Below, piece after piece: positions 8,460-16,464 of a stretch of DNA of 64,000 nt. The translations under genes and the position numbers were made by a program. The stretch comes from Rhodovulum sp. 12E13 (GTDB lineage: Bacteria; Pseudomonadota; Alphaproteobacteria; Rhodobacterales; Rhodobacteraceae), in the NCBI RefSeq assembly GCF_003340565.1, contig NZ_QPLK01000016.1, positions 1-64,000 of the forward strand, in the 5' to 3' direction. The notes under the pieces are model-generated. The model saw only the letters and a program-made list of their open reading frames with translations. It was not told where the DNA came from and ran no database searches. Position 1 is the stretch's first letter. Each line of letters begins with the position of its first letter.

Positions 8460-9596
8460 TCACTCCCCCGGGCTCGGCTGGCGGGCCTGCATGGCCTCGC
8501 GCCGCTTGCGCCGCCGCCGCGCGGCCATGAAGGCGCTCTCGATCGGCATCCGCACCATGTTGTCGAGCGCCCCGGTGAACAGGATGACCAGCGCCTGGAT
8601 CACCACCACCAGTTCCCGCGGGATCGACATCCACAGCGCGATCTCGGCGCCTCCCTGGTAGAGAAAGCCGAACAGGATCGCCGCGAGCGCCACGCCGAAC
8701 GGGTGGTTGCGCCCCATCAGCGCCACCGCGATGCCGATGAAGCCCGCGCCCTCGACCGAGTTCAGCACCAGCCGCTCGGCCTCGCCCATCACGTTGTTGA
8801 TCGCCATCAGGCCCGACAGGCCACCCGAGATGAGCATCGCCACCACGACGATCTTCACCGGCGAGATCCCGGCATAGAGGGCCGCCGATTCCGAATGCCC
8901 GAGCGCGCGGATCTCGTATCCGAGCCGCGTGCGCCACATCAGCACCCAGACGGCGACGCAGGCGAGAAGCGCGATGAACAGGGTGATGTTCACCGGCGCC
9001 GCGCTGGAAAACTCGATGCCGAACGGCGCCAGGATCTGGTGCAGCGTCGGCAGGTGCGCGCCCTCGGGGAAGGAGGCCGAGGCCGGCTCCATCTCGCCCA
9101 CGGGCTTCAGCACGTTGACGAGCATGTAGTTGAGCAGCGCCGCGGCGATGAAGTTGAACATGATCGTGGTGATCACGATGTGGCTGCCGCGTTTCGCCTG
9201 CAGATACGCCGGGATCAGCGCCCAGAGCGCCCCGAAGAGCGCGCCGCCCAGCATCGCCACCGGCAGCGCCAGCGTCCAGTGCGGCCAGGGCAGCGACAGG
9301 CACACCAGCGCCACGCCCAGCCCCCCTACCGTCGCCTGCCCCTCGGCCCCGATGTTGAACAGCCGCGCGTGGAACGCCACGGCGAAGGCGAGGCCGGTGA
9401 ACATGAAGTTGGTGGCATAGTAGAGCGTGTAGCCCCAGCCATAGGTCGAGCCGAACGCGCCCGACACCATGAGGCGCACGGCCTCCACCGGGTCCTGCCC
9501 GATCGCCCAGATGACGCCCGCCGAGATGGCGAATGCGATCATCACGCTGATCAGCGGCACGAGGAAGACGTCGGCCCAGCGCGGCATCCGCTCCAT
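8460..9596 (-). CDS. ABC transporter permease, nucleoside/BMP type (first permease)
   Basis: A 378-residue permease matching NupP/YufP. Recognisable stretches are 'NFMFTGLAFAVAFHARLFNIGAEGQ' (in part), 'GSHIVITTIMFNFIAAALLNY' and 'IRALGHSESAALYAGI', the last being the cytoplasmic loop that meets the ATPase. The ATG at 9596 (MERMPRW) is one base after the ATPase stop codon, which suggests translational coupling; a second ATG lies three codons on. The basic C-terminal tail (RRRRKRREAMQARQ) is cytoplasmic. Partner of the permease encoded immediately downstream. Confidence 0.9.
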   Translation of the reverse strand: MERMPRWADVFLVPLISVMIAFAISAGVIWAIGQDPVEAVRLMVSGAFGSTYGWGYTLYYATNFMFTGLAFAVAFHARLFNIGAEGQATVGGLGVALVCLSLPWPHWTLALPVAMLGGALFGALWALIPAYLQAKRGSHIVITTIMFNFIAAALLNYMLVNVLKPVGEMEPASASFPEGAHLPTLHQILAPFGIEFSSAAPVNITLFIALLACVAVWVLMWRTRLGYEIRALGHSESAALYAGISPVKIVVVAMLISGGLSGLMAINNVMGEAERLVLNSVEGAGFIGIAVALMGRNHPFGVALAAILFGFLYQGGAEIALWMSIPRELVVVIQALVILFTGALDNMVRMPIESAFMAARRRRKRREAMQARQPSPGE

Positions 9597-9597
9597 C

Positions 9598-11208
9598 TCA
9601 GCGCACCTCCCCGGCCTGCGCGGCGAGCCGCTCCTCGACCGCCTCGTGCAGCGGCTTGCCATCGTCGGGCGCGCTCTCGAGCCCCGCCATCAGCAGGCCC
9701 AGCTCCGCCTCCGTCGTCTCCGCCGGCAGGCGCTCGCCCATGATGCGGCCGTCGAACATCACGGCGATCCGGTCGCTGAGCCCCATGATCTCGTCGAGCT
9801 CCACCGACACGAGCAGGATCGCCTTGCCGCTGTCCCGCAGCTCGATGATGCGCTGGTGGATGAACTCGATCGCGCCGATATCCACCCCGCGCGTCGGCTG
9901 TCCCACCAGCAGCAGCTCCGGGTCCTGCTCGATCTCGCGGGCCAGCACGATCTTCTGCTGATTGCCCCCGGAAAAGCTCTTGGCGGTCAGCCGCGGGTTG
10001 GGCGGGCGCACGTCGAACCGCTCCATCCTGGCGGCCGTCTCGGCGATCAGGCCCGCATTGTCCATCAAGAGGCCCTCGCCCCCCGCGCCGCCCCGCTCGT
10101 AGCCGAGGGCCATGTTCTCCCACGCCATGAAGTCCATGATCAGGCCGAGGCGCTGCCGGTCCTCCGGCACGTGGGCGACGCCGCGCTCGCGCCGCGACCG
10201 CCCGTCGGACTGCCTGCCCGCGAGGGCGATCTCCTGCCCGTTCAGCCGGATCGTGCCGGTCGCCGTGCGGATGCCCCCCAGCACGTCGAGCAGTTCCGAC
10301 TGGCCGTTCCCGGCCACGCCCGCCAGGCCGAGGATCTCGCCCGCCCGCACCTCGAACGACACGCCGCGCAGCCGCTCCACCCCCTGCTCGTCGACCACCC
10401 GCAGGTTCTCGACCTCGAGCACCGTGCGCCCGGGCCGTGCCGGCGTCTTGTTCACGCGCAGCAGAACCTTGCGCCCCACCATCAGTTCGGCCAGCTGCTC
10501 GGGGCCGGTGTCGGCGGTCGGGACGGTCGCCACCATCTCGCCGCGGCGCATCACCGACACCTCGTCGGTGATCTCAATGATCTCGCGCAGCTTGTGGGTG
10601 ATCAGGATGATCGTCTTGCCCTCGTCGCGCAGCCCCTTGAGGATGCGGAACAGATGGTCGGCCTCGGCCGGCGTCAGCACGCCGGTGGGTTCGTCGAGGA
10701 TCAGGATGTCGGCCTGCCGGTAGAGCGCCTTGAGGATCTCCACGCGCTGCTGCATCCCCACCCCGATCTCGCCGATCAGCGCGTCGGGGTCCACCTGCAG
10801 CTCGTAGTCGCGCGCGAGTTCGGTCAGGATCTTCCGCGCCTTGGCGAGCGAGGGCCTGAGCAGCCCCCCTTCCTCGGCGCCCAGCACCACGTTCTCCAGA
10901 ACGGTAAAGGTCTCGACCAGCTTGAAATGCTGGAAGACCATGCCGATTCCCGCCGTGATCGCCGCCTGGCTGTCGGGGATCTCGGTCCGTTTCCCGCCGA
11001 TGAAGATCTCGCCCGCATCCGCCTTGTAGAACCCGTAGAGGATCGACATCAGCGTCGACTTGCCGGCGCCGTTCTCGCCCACGATCCCGTGGATCGTGCC
11101 GCGCTGCACGCGGATCGAGATGTCCTTGTTGGCCTGCACCGGGCCGAAGGCCTTAGAGATGCCCTTCAGCTCGATCGCGGGTGGCGTCGTGGCGGCGTGG
11201 TCGGGCAT
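9598..11208 (-). CDS. ABC transporter ATP-binding protein, nucleoside/BMP type
   Basis: A 536-residue double-cassette ATPase of the sugar/nucleoside class (YufO/NupO, RbsA-like). The first cassette has Walker A 'GENGAGKST', the signature 'VGMQQRVEILKAL' and Walker B 'ADILILDEPT'. The second has a degenerate Walker A ('GVAGNGQSEL') but an intact 'SGGNQQKIVLAREI' signature and 'GQPTRGVD', a normal asymmetry for this class. The start at 11208 has a GGAAGGA ribosome site, better than the ATG 11 codons upstream. It powers the two permeases encoded downstream. Confidence 0.93.
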   Translation of the reverse strand: MPDHAATTPPAIELKGISKAFGPVQANKDISIRVQRGTIHGIVGENGAGKSTLMSILYGFYKADAGEIFIGGKRTEIPDSQAAITAGIGMVFQHFKLVETFTVLENVVLGAEEGGLLRPSLAKARKILTELARDYELQVDPDALIGEIGVGMQQRVEILKALYRQADILILDEPTGVLTPAEADHLFRILKGLRDEGKTIILITHKLREIIEITDEVSVMRRGEMVATVPTADTGPEQLAELMVGRKVLLRVNKTPARPGRTVLEVENLRVVDEQGVERLRGVSFEVRAGEILGLAGVAGNGQSELLDVLGGIRTATGTIRLNGQEIALAGRQSDGRSRRERGVAHVPEDRQRLGLIMDFMAWENMALGYERGGAGGEGLLMDNAGLIAETAARMERFDVRPPNPRLTAKSFSGGNQQKIVLAREIEQDPELLLVGQPTRGVDIGAIEFIHQRIIELRDSGKAILLVSVELDEIMGLSDRIAVMFDGRIMGERLPAETTEAELGLLMAGLESAPDDGKPLHEAVEERLAAQAGEVR

Positions 11209-11248
11209 CGCGTCCTTCCGGCCGAAGGACCGGAACCGCACCCCGCCC

Positions 11249-11302
11249 CTTCTTCTTGCTGGAAATATCCTCGGGGGGTCCGGGGGGCGGAAAGCCCCCC
11301 GG
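11249..11302 (-). repeat. stop-proximal hairpin/CAAGAAGAAG element, copy 2
   Basis: Twenty bases behind the BMP-protein stop codon on the minus strand: a 9-base-pair hairpin CCGGGGGGC-loop-GCCCCCCGG (11280-11302), then GAGGATATTTCCAGCAAG and AAGAAG. It sits inside the operon, between the substrate-binding protein gene and the ATPase gene, where an attenuating hairpin could set the high binding-protein to transporter ratio. Confidence 0.65.
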
Positions 11303-11322
11303 CCTCTCCGCTCGTGCCGGCC

Positions 11323-12327
11323 TCAGAAGGTCAGCGCCGGGCAGCTGTCATCCGTCGAGTAGTCGTGCACCGTGATCTCGCCGTCGATGATCGCCTGTTT
11401 CGCGTCCTCGACCGCGCCGGTCATCTGCTCCGAGATCAGCTCCGCGTTGTGCTCGTCCACGGCATAGCCCACGCCGTCCTCTGCGAGGCCGAGCACCTGC
11501 ACGCCGGTCTCGAGGTCGGCCCCCGCCTCCATCGCGTTGTAGACGGCGACATCGACACGCTTGAGCATCGAGGTCAGCACCGAACCCGGGTGAAGGTAGT
11601 TCTGGTTGCTGTCGACGCCGATCGAGAACACGCCCTGGTCCGCCGCCGTCTGAAGCACGCCGAGGCCGGTGCCGCCCGCGGCGGCGAAGATCACGTCGGC
11701 GCCCTGGCTGATCTGCGCCTGGGCGAGTTCCGAGCCCTTGACGGGGTCGTTCCAGGCCGCCGGCGTCGTGCCGGTCATGTTGGCGATGATCTCGGCATCG
11801 GGGTTCACGGCCTTCACCCCTTGCGCGTAGCCGCAGGCGAACTTGCGGATCAGCGGGATGTCCATGCCACCCACGAAGCCGACCGTGTCGCTCTCGGTGG
11901 CCATCGCCGCGAGCATGCCCACGAGGTAGCTGCCCTCGTGCTCGGAGAACAGCACCGACAGCACGTTGGGGTGCTCCTCGGGGTCGACGAAGCCGTCGAT
12001 GGTGACGAACTTGGTGTCGGGATAGTCGGGCGCGACCTCGGCGATCGGCGTGGCCATCGAGAAGCCGGTGGTCACGACCGGGTTGAAGCCGGCCTCGGCG
12101 AAGCGGCGCAGCGCCTGCTCGCGCTGGGCCTCGGACTGCAGCTCGATGTCGCGGAACTCGCCGCCCGTCTCCTCGGCCCAGCGCACCGCGCCGTTGTAGG
12201 CCGCCTCGTTGAACGACTTGTCGAACTTGCCGCCGAGGTCGTAGATCAGGGCCGGATCGGCCAGCGCGGCACCGGCGCTCAGGGCCGTGGCCGCGGCGGC
12301 GCCGAGAAGGGTCCGCATCAATGTCAT
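11323..12327 (-). CDS. BMP family ABC transporter substrate-binding protein
   Basis: A 334-residue periplasmic binding protein of the BmpA/TmpC/Med family. A Sec signal peptide (MRTLLGAAAATALSAGAALA, cut before DPAL) is followed by the family hallmark 'IYDLGGKFDKSFNEAAYNGA' and later by 'GFVGGMDIPLIRKFACGYAQG' (in part). There is no lipobox Cys at the cleavage site, so it is soluble rather than a lipoprotein. Characterised relatives bind purine nucleosides. The start at 12327 has a GGGGAG ribosome site; the frame runs further upstream without family similarity. It is the first gene of the operon and has a direct repeat in its leader. Confidence 0.92.
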   Translation of the reverse strand: MTLMRTLLGAAAATALSAGAALADPALIYDLGGKFDKSFNEAAYNGAVRWAEETGGEFRDIELQSEAQREQALRRFAEAGFNPVVTTGFSMATPIAEVAPDYPDTKFVTIDGFVDPEEHPNVLSVLFSEHEGSYLVGMLAAMATESDTVGFVGGMDIPLIRKFACGYAQGVKAVNPDAEIIANMTGTTPAAWNDPVKGSELAQAQISQGADVIFAAAGGTGLGVLQTAADQGVFSIGVDSNQNYLHPGSVLTSMLKRVDVAVYNAMEAGADLETGVQVLGLAEDGVGYAVDEHNAELISEQMTGAVEDAKQAIIDGEITVHDYSTDDSCPALTF

Positions 12328-12381
12328 TTCCAGTCTCCCCGTTGGTGGCGAGGCGCCGCGCTCGGCGCCTGCCGGAATAGG

Positions 12382-12401
12382 TAAGGATCTCTTTAAGGAT
12401 C
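12382..12401 (-). promoter_or_regulatory. 8-base direct repeat upstream of the BMP transporter operon
   Basis: GATCCTTA-AAGA-GATCCTTA on the minus strand, two perfect half-sites 12 bases apart, 55-74 bases before the start of the binding-protein gene and in an AT-richer patch. The arrangement resembles a regulator binding site. The binding factor is unknown. Confidence 0.35.
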
Positions 12402-12519
12402 GCGAGGGGATAAGGCCGCACCGGCCCAACCCGGTCAACCGCTTTTTACCGCGCACGGCCCCTCCCCGCGGCGTCTGCCCGCTTCTGGGGCGACGCCCGC
12501 CTACCGCCCGCCCCCGGGC

Positions 12520-12939
12520 TCACGCCAGTGCCCGCCCCATCAGCAGAGCGTCGACCGCGCCGCCGGCCCGCGGATAGTAGCCGGGTCGCCGCCCGCGCTC
12601 GCCATAGCCCGCGCCCGCGTAGAGCGCGACGGCCGGCGCGTTGTCGGCGGCCACCTCGAGGAACGCCTCGCGCGCGCCGCGCTCGCGCGCGCCCTCCTCG
12701 AACGCGGCGAGCAGCGCCCGCCCGCAGCCCTGGCGCCGCGCGGGGGGCGCGACGGCGAGCGTCAGCAGCTCGGCCTCGCCCGCCACCGCCCGGCCGAGAG
12801 CGAAGCCGGCGCCCCCCTCGGGTGCATCGACGGCGAACACATGCGGGTCGTCCAGCAGCGCGGCGAACTCGCGCGCCGACCATGGCCGCTCCCGCTCGAA
12901 GCTGGCGGCATGGATGGCGGCGCGCGCCTCGGGGGTCAC
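12520..12939 (-). CDS. rimI: GNAT acetyltransferase, probable ribosomal-protein-alanine N-acetyltransferase
   Basis: A 139-residue GNAT-fold enzyme. The acetyl-CoA motif 'VAPPARRQGCGRALLAAF' (motif A, R/QxxGxG/A) is followed by 'AFLEVAADNAPAVALYAGAGY', the classic RimI LEVR-like/N-x-A-x-x-LY region, and 'GERGRRPGYYP'. RimI acetylates the N terminus of ribosomal protein S18. The start is a GTG at 12939 that overlaps the tsaB stop codon (GTGA), the arrangement expected of the tsaB-rimI pair. The open frame continues upstream through tsaB but only as its shadow. Confidence 0.87.
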   Translation of the reverse strand: MTPEARAAIHAASFERERPWSAREFAALLDDPHVFAVDAPEGGAGFALGRAVAGEAELLTLAVAPPARRQGCGRALLAAFEEGARERGAREAFLEVAADNAPAVALYAGAGYGERGRRPGYYPRAGGAVDALLMGRALA

Positions 12940-13622
12940 GGCAACAGCAGGGGCGGCGGGTCGGCCGGCGGCGCGGCGTCGGGCGGGCGGACATAGAGCG
13001 GCGCGGGGCGGCGCTCCGTGTCGATCCGGTTGCGCCATTTCCACTCCGTCACCTTGCCCAGGCGGCGCGGCAGATCGTCCAGCGCGGCCTCGCGGTGGCC
13101 TGCCTCGAAGGCGCGGGCAATCTCGGCGGCACGGTGGCCGGTGACGCGCATGTTGGCGGGCAGGCGCAGATCGTCCGGCGGATGGGCCGGGTCGATCAGC
13201 CGTGGCGCGGCACGCGGGGTGCCGTAGCGATAGTGGCAGACATAGGCCATGTCGCGCGGGGCGGGGACGCTGACGATCTCGGCCGGCTCGGCGCCGAGGC
13301 CGGCGGGGTCGCGCACGAGATCGAAGGTGGAGATGCCGATGGCGGGGCGGCCGAGCGAGAGGGCGAGCCCCCGCGCCGTGGCCACCGCGATGCGCGTTCC
13401 GGTGAAATTGCCCGGCCCGATGCCGACGCCGAGCGCGGTCAGCTCCGACAGGTCGTGCCCGGCCCCTGCCATCAGGCGCTGGAGCAGCGGCACCAGCGCC
13501 TCGGCCTGGCCGCGCGCCATGGGCTCCAGCGCCTCGGCCAGGATCGCATCGTCCCGAACGACAGCGGCCGCGCAGTGCGCGGCCGACGTGTCGAAGACAA
13601 GGAAGAGCGCGTCAGAGCCCAA
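12936..13622 (-). CDS. tsaB: tRNA threonylcarbamoyladenosine biosynthesis protein TsaB
   Basis: A 228-residue ASKHA-fold protein that, with TsaD and TsaE, transfers the threonylcarbamoyl group to A37 of ANN-decoding tRNAs. The 'LVFDTSAAHCAAAVV' opening and 'ALGVGIGPGNFTGTRIAVAT' motif are diagnostic. The likely start is a rare TTG at 13622, since no ATG or GTG lies between the preceding gene's stop codon and 'FDTS'. It overlaps the NifU-like gene by 11 bases and has a GAGGTG ribosome site. The C-terminal part is Pro-rich and less conserved, as is usual in this family. Confidence 0.93.
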   Translation of the reverse strand: MGSDALFLVFDTSAAHCAAAVVRDDAILAEALEPMARGQAEALVPLLQRLMAGAGHDLSELTALGVGIGPGNFTGTRIAVATARGLALSLGRPAIGISTFDLVRDPAGLGAEPAEIVSVPAPRDMAYVCHYRYGTPRAAPRLIDPAHPPDDLRLPANMRVTGHRAAEIARAFEAGHREAALDDLPRRLGKVTEWKWRNRIDTERRPAPLYVRPPDAAPPADPPPLLLP

Positions 13623-14178
13623 CCGGCCGCACCTCGGTCACCTCGGGAATGTAATGCCGCAGCAGGTTCTCGATGCCCATCTTCAGCGTCAGCGTCGACG
13701 AGGGACAGCCCGCGCAGGCCCCCTGCATGTGCAGGTAGACGACGCCGCGGTCGAAGCCGTGGAACGTGATGTCACCGCCGTCCTGCGCGACGGCCGGACG
13801 CACGCGGCTGTCGAGCAGCACCTTGATCTGCTCGACGATCTCGCCGTCCTCGCCCTCGTGGACGGCGTGGCCATCGCCCGCGGGCGCGCCGCCTTCGTCG
13901 AGCACCGGAGCGCCCGACTGGTAGTGCTCCATGATTGCACCGAGGATGGCGGGCTTGACGTGCTCCCACTCCACCCCCTCGGCCTTGGTCACGGTCACGA
14001 AGTCGGTGCCGAAGAAGACGCCCGTCACACCCTCGACGCCGAAGATGCGCTGCGCGAGCGGCGACTTGCCGGCGGCGTCGGGCGTGGGAAAGTCGGCGGT
14101 GCCGGCCTCGAGCACGGTCTGGCCGGGCAGGAACTTCAGCGTCGCCGGGTTGGGCGTGGATTCGGTCTGGATGAACAT
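13612..14178 (-). CDS. NifU-family iron-sulfur cluster scaffold protein (NfuA-like)
   Basis: A 188-residue protein with an N-terminal Nfu/scaffold domain ('MFIQTESTPNPATLKFLPG', the family start) and a C-terminal NifU domain carrying the cluster-binding 'CAGCPSS' at about 150-156 inside 'GACAGCPSSTLTLKMGIENL'. The two are joined by an acidic linker (about 95-110). It carries or repairs Fe-S clusters for client proteins. Start at 14178 chosen for the family N terminus and an AAGGGA ribosome site. First gene of the nifU-like/tsaB/rimI overlapping set; TsaB-pathway linkage is positional only. Confidence 0.93.
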   Translation of the reverse strand: MFIQTESTPNPATLKFLPGQTVLEAGTADFPTPDAAGKSPLAQRIFGVEGVTGVFFGTDFVTVTKAEGVEWEHVKPAILGAIMEHYQSGAPVLDEGGAPAGDGHAVHEGEDGEIVEQIKVLLDSRVRPAVAQDGGDITFHGFDRGVVYLHMQGACAGCPSSTLTLKMGIENLLRHYIPEVTEVRPVGL

Positions 14179-14267
14179 GGGCATCCCTTTCCTGAGTGTT
14201 CCAGTCATATGCCCGGTCGGGCGGCCCGGGTCAAGCTTTCTGGAATCGTTCTAAATCCAGATCGCGG

Positions 14268-14723
14268 TCAGGTGATCGCTTCCAGCCGCTCCTTCGACAT
14301 CTCGCCCGGCACGATGGTGATGGGCACCGGCAGCGTGCCCGACGCCTTGGTGAGCTGGGTCACCAGGGGCCCCGGCCCGCTCTTGCCCGAGCCTGCACCG
14401 AGCACCAGAATGCCGATCTCGGGGTCTTCGCGGATGAGGTCGAGGATCTCGGGCACCGGCTCTCCCTCGCGGATCACGAGGTTGGGGTCGACGCCCTGCC
14501 GGTCGCGCATCCACTTGGCGAAGACCTCGAAATGCGCCTCGATCCGCTCGCGCGCCTCGGCGCGCATCACGTCGCCCACCCCGATCCAGTGCTGGAACTC
14601 GTCGGGCGGGATGACGGCGAGGATCTCGACCCCGCCGCCGGTGCGCGACGCCCGCATCGCCGCGAAGCGCATCGCGTTGAGGCATTCGCGGCTGTCGTCA
14701 AGAACGACGAGAAACTTGCGCAT
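14268..14723 (-). CDS. universal stress protein (UspA family)
   Basis: A 151-residue single-domain USP. It begins 'RKFLVVLDDSRECLNAMRFA', the standard beta1 and Asp-containing nucleotide site, and contains 'ILVLGAGSGKSGPGPLVTQL', a G-2x-G-9x-G(S/T)-like ATP loop. 'PVPITIVPG' is the last strand. The intact loop suggests the ATP-binding class of USPs. It sits 90 bases from the NifU-like gene on the same strand and may be transcribed with it. The stress or signal sensed cannot be told. Confidence 0.9.
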   Translation of the reverse strand: MRKFLVVLDDSRECLNAMRFAAMRASRTGGGVEILAVIPPDEFQHWIGVGDVMRAEARERIEAHFEVFAKWMRDRQGVDPNLVIREGEPVPEILDLIREDPEIGILVLGAGSGKSGPGPLVTQLTKASGTLPVPITIVPGEMSKERLEAIT

Positions 14724-14795
14724 CGGCGACCCTCCCTGACGCGCGAGTATGCCCTGCCAGGCGCGCGCGCGGCAATCCTCTCCGAAGGCCGCAGC

Positions 14796-15668
14796 TCAGG
14801 CCGCCGCGGCGGTGCTGTGCGCCCAGTCCCAGTAGAGGTCGCGCGCACGCTTCGCCACGGGGCCGAGCGGGTAGGTCGTGCCGTCGAACTCCGTCACCGG
14901 CGTCACCTTCGAGAGGTTCCCTGTGAGGAACACCTCGTCGGCCCGTCGGAAATCGTCGAAGGCGAGCACGCCCTCGACCACCTCCACCCCGTCGGCGCGC
15001 AAATTGGCGATGTGGCGGGCGCGGGTGATCCCTGCGAGGAAGGTGCCGTTGGGAATCGGGGTGAACACCACCCCGTCGCGCGCCATGAAGACGTTGGCGG
15101 TAGCGGTCTCGGCCACGTTGCCCATCGCGTCGGCCACCAGCGCGTTGCCGTAGCCCCGGGCGCGCGCCTCGGCCAGCATGCGCGCGTTGTTGGGGTAGAG
15201 GCAACCGGCCTTGGCGTTGCACACGTTGTCGGCCAGCACGGGGCGGCGGAACAGCGTGGTGGTCAGCGTGGTGGCCGCGTCGGGCGCGGGCATCGGCACC
15301 GCCTCGAGGCAGATGGCAAAGCCGGTCGGCCCAGTCCTGGGCAGGACGCCGAGATACTCCGAATCGAGCGCCCAGTACATCGGGCGGATGTAGATGGCGG
15401 CATCCTTCGGGTAGAGGTTCAGGCCCTCCCAGACGATGTTCACCATCTCGTCGGTGCCCACGTTCGGCGCGATCATCAGCGCCTCGGCCGAGCGGTTGAC
15501 GCGGGCGCAATGCAGGTCGAGGTCGGGGGCGATGCCGTCGACGTAGCGGGCGCCGTCGAAGACGGTGGTGCCCAGCCACGCGCCGTGGTCACCCGCGCGC
15601 ATGACGGGCACGTCGCCCTCGTGCCAGCGGCCCTCGAAATAGGTTCGGATGTCGGTTCCCGCGGCCAT
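14796..15668 (-). CDS. ilvE: class IV aminotransferase, probable branched-chain amino-acid transaminase
   Basis: A 290-residue PLP enzyme of fold type IV. The PLP-binding Lys lies in 'NVCNAKAGCLYPNNARML' at about residue 155-172, the cofactor-binding Glu in 'GNVAETATANVFMARDG', and the substrate/PLP phosphate loop near 'LTGNLSKVTPVTEFDG'. Such short relatives include IlvE, D-amino-acid transaminases and aminodeoxychorismate lyase. The N-terminal 'IRTYFEGRWHEGDVPVMRAGDH' region and length favour the branched-chain annotation used for Rhodobacterales, but substrate is not proven. A GGGAGG ribosome site supports the start at 15668. Confidence 0.75.
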   Translation of the reverse strand: MAAGTDIRTYFEGRWHEGDVPVMRAGDHGAWLGTTVFDGARYVDGIAPDLDLHCARVNRSAEALMIAPNVGTDEMVNIVWEGLNLYPKDAAIYIRPMYWALDSEYLGVLPRTGPTGFAICLEAVPMPAPDAATTLTTTLFRRPVLADNVCNAKAGCLYPNNARMLAEARARGYGNALVADAMGNVAETATANVFMARDGVVFTPIPNGTFLAGITRARHIANLRADGVEVVEGVLAFDDFRRADEVFLTGNLSKVTPVTEFDGTTYPLGPVAKRARDLYWDWAHSTAAAA

Positions 15669-15728
15669 AGGCGCCTCCCTGGTGCGAGGCACCAGCCTAG
15701 GCCCGCTCGCGGGAAGGGTCCAGCCCCG

Positions 15729-16208
15729 TCAGGCGGCCTCGGCCAGCAGCGCCGCGACGTCGAGAGGCTCGTTGCTGATGGCGAGGCGGCCCTGCGCGTC
15801 GCGCGGCCAGTCCTCGGGCGCCCGGTCGCGGTAGAGCTCCACGCCGTTGCCGTCCGGGTCGTCGAAATACACCGCCTCCGACACGCCGTGATCGGCCGCG
15901 CCGGTCAAAGCGACGCCGGCATCGAGCACCCGTCGGGTCGCTGCGCCGAGGCTCGGCCGGTCGGGATAGAGAAAGGCGGTGTGGAAAAGCCCCGGGTGCC
16001 CCTTCGGCCCGGGAGCGGCGCCGCGCGATGCCCAGGTGTTGAGGCCGAGATGGTGGTGGTAGCCGCCCGAGGCCAGAAACGCCGCCTCGGCGCCGTAGAG
16101 TTGCGTCACCTCCAGCCCGATCACGTCGCGATAGAAGGCGATGGAACATTCGAGATCCGAGACACGCAGATGGACGTGGCCGAGGACGGGCGGAGCGGCG
16201 TGGGGCAT
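15729..16208 (-). CDS. VOC (glyoxalase/dioxygenase fold) family protein
   Basis: A 159-residue protein built of two beta-alpha-beta-beta-beta modules. 'LGHVHLRVSDLECSIAFYRD' supplies the first metal-ligand His, 'GYHHHLGLNTW' and 'GLFHTAFLYPDR' the middle strands and a second His, and 'VYFDDPDGNGVELYRDR' the metal-binding Glu. This resembles the catechol-2,3-dioxygenase-like branch, including the 'DHGVSEAVYFDDPDGNGVE' pattern. Ring-cleavage or glyoxalase activity cannot be distinguished. The start at 16208 follows a GGAGG ribosome site. Confidence 0.85.
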   Translation of the reverse strand: MPHAAPPVLGHVHLRVSDLECSIAFYRDVIGLEVTQLYGAEAAFLASGGYHHHLGLNTWASRGAAPGPKGHPGLFHTAFLYPDRPSLGAATRRVLDAGVALTGAADHGVSEAVYFDDPDGNGVELYRDRAPEDWPRDAQGRLAISNEPLDVAALLAEAA

Positions 16209-16464
16209 GATGGGCCTCCGGTGCAATCGGGCCGCAGCATGGCCAAACTGCCGGCGCGACGCGATTGGGCGCGATGGCGGGGCGCCTGCGCGCCCACGCA
16301 CGGTTCCCGGCCCTGACCATGGCGCGTCATGCATGGCAGGCGGCGGGCCTCTCCTCGCCCCGGCCGCATCGGCCGCCGGGGGGCGGGGCGGGGCCGGACC
16401 CGCTGCGGCCAGTCACCCTTGTCGCGCGGCAGATATCGGGCGGGACCCTGAAACCGCCGGCGGC

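Noticed and set aside
9469-12384. 971-codon plus-strand frame opposite the ABC importer
   Set aside because: Composition is His/Arg/Asp-rich without motifs, and it is antisense to three well-supported genes.
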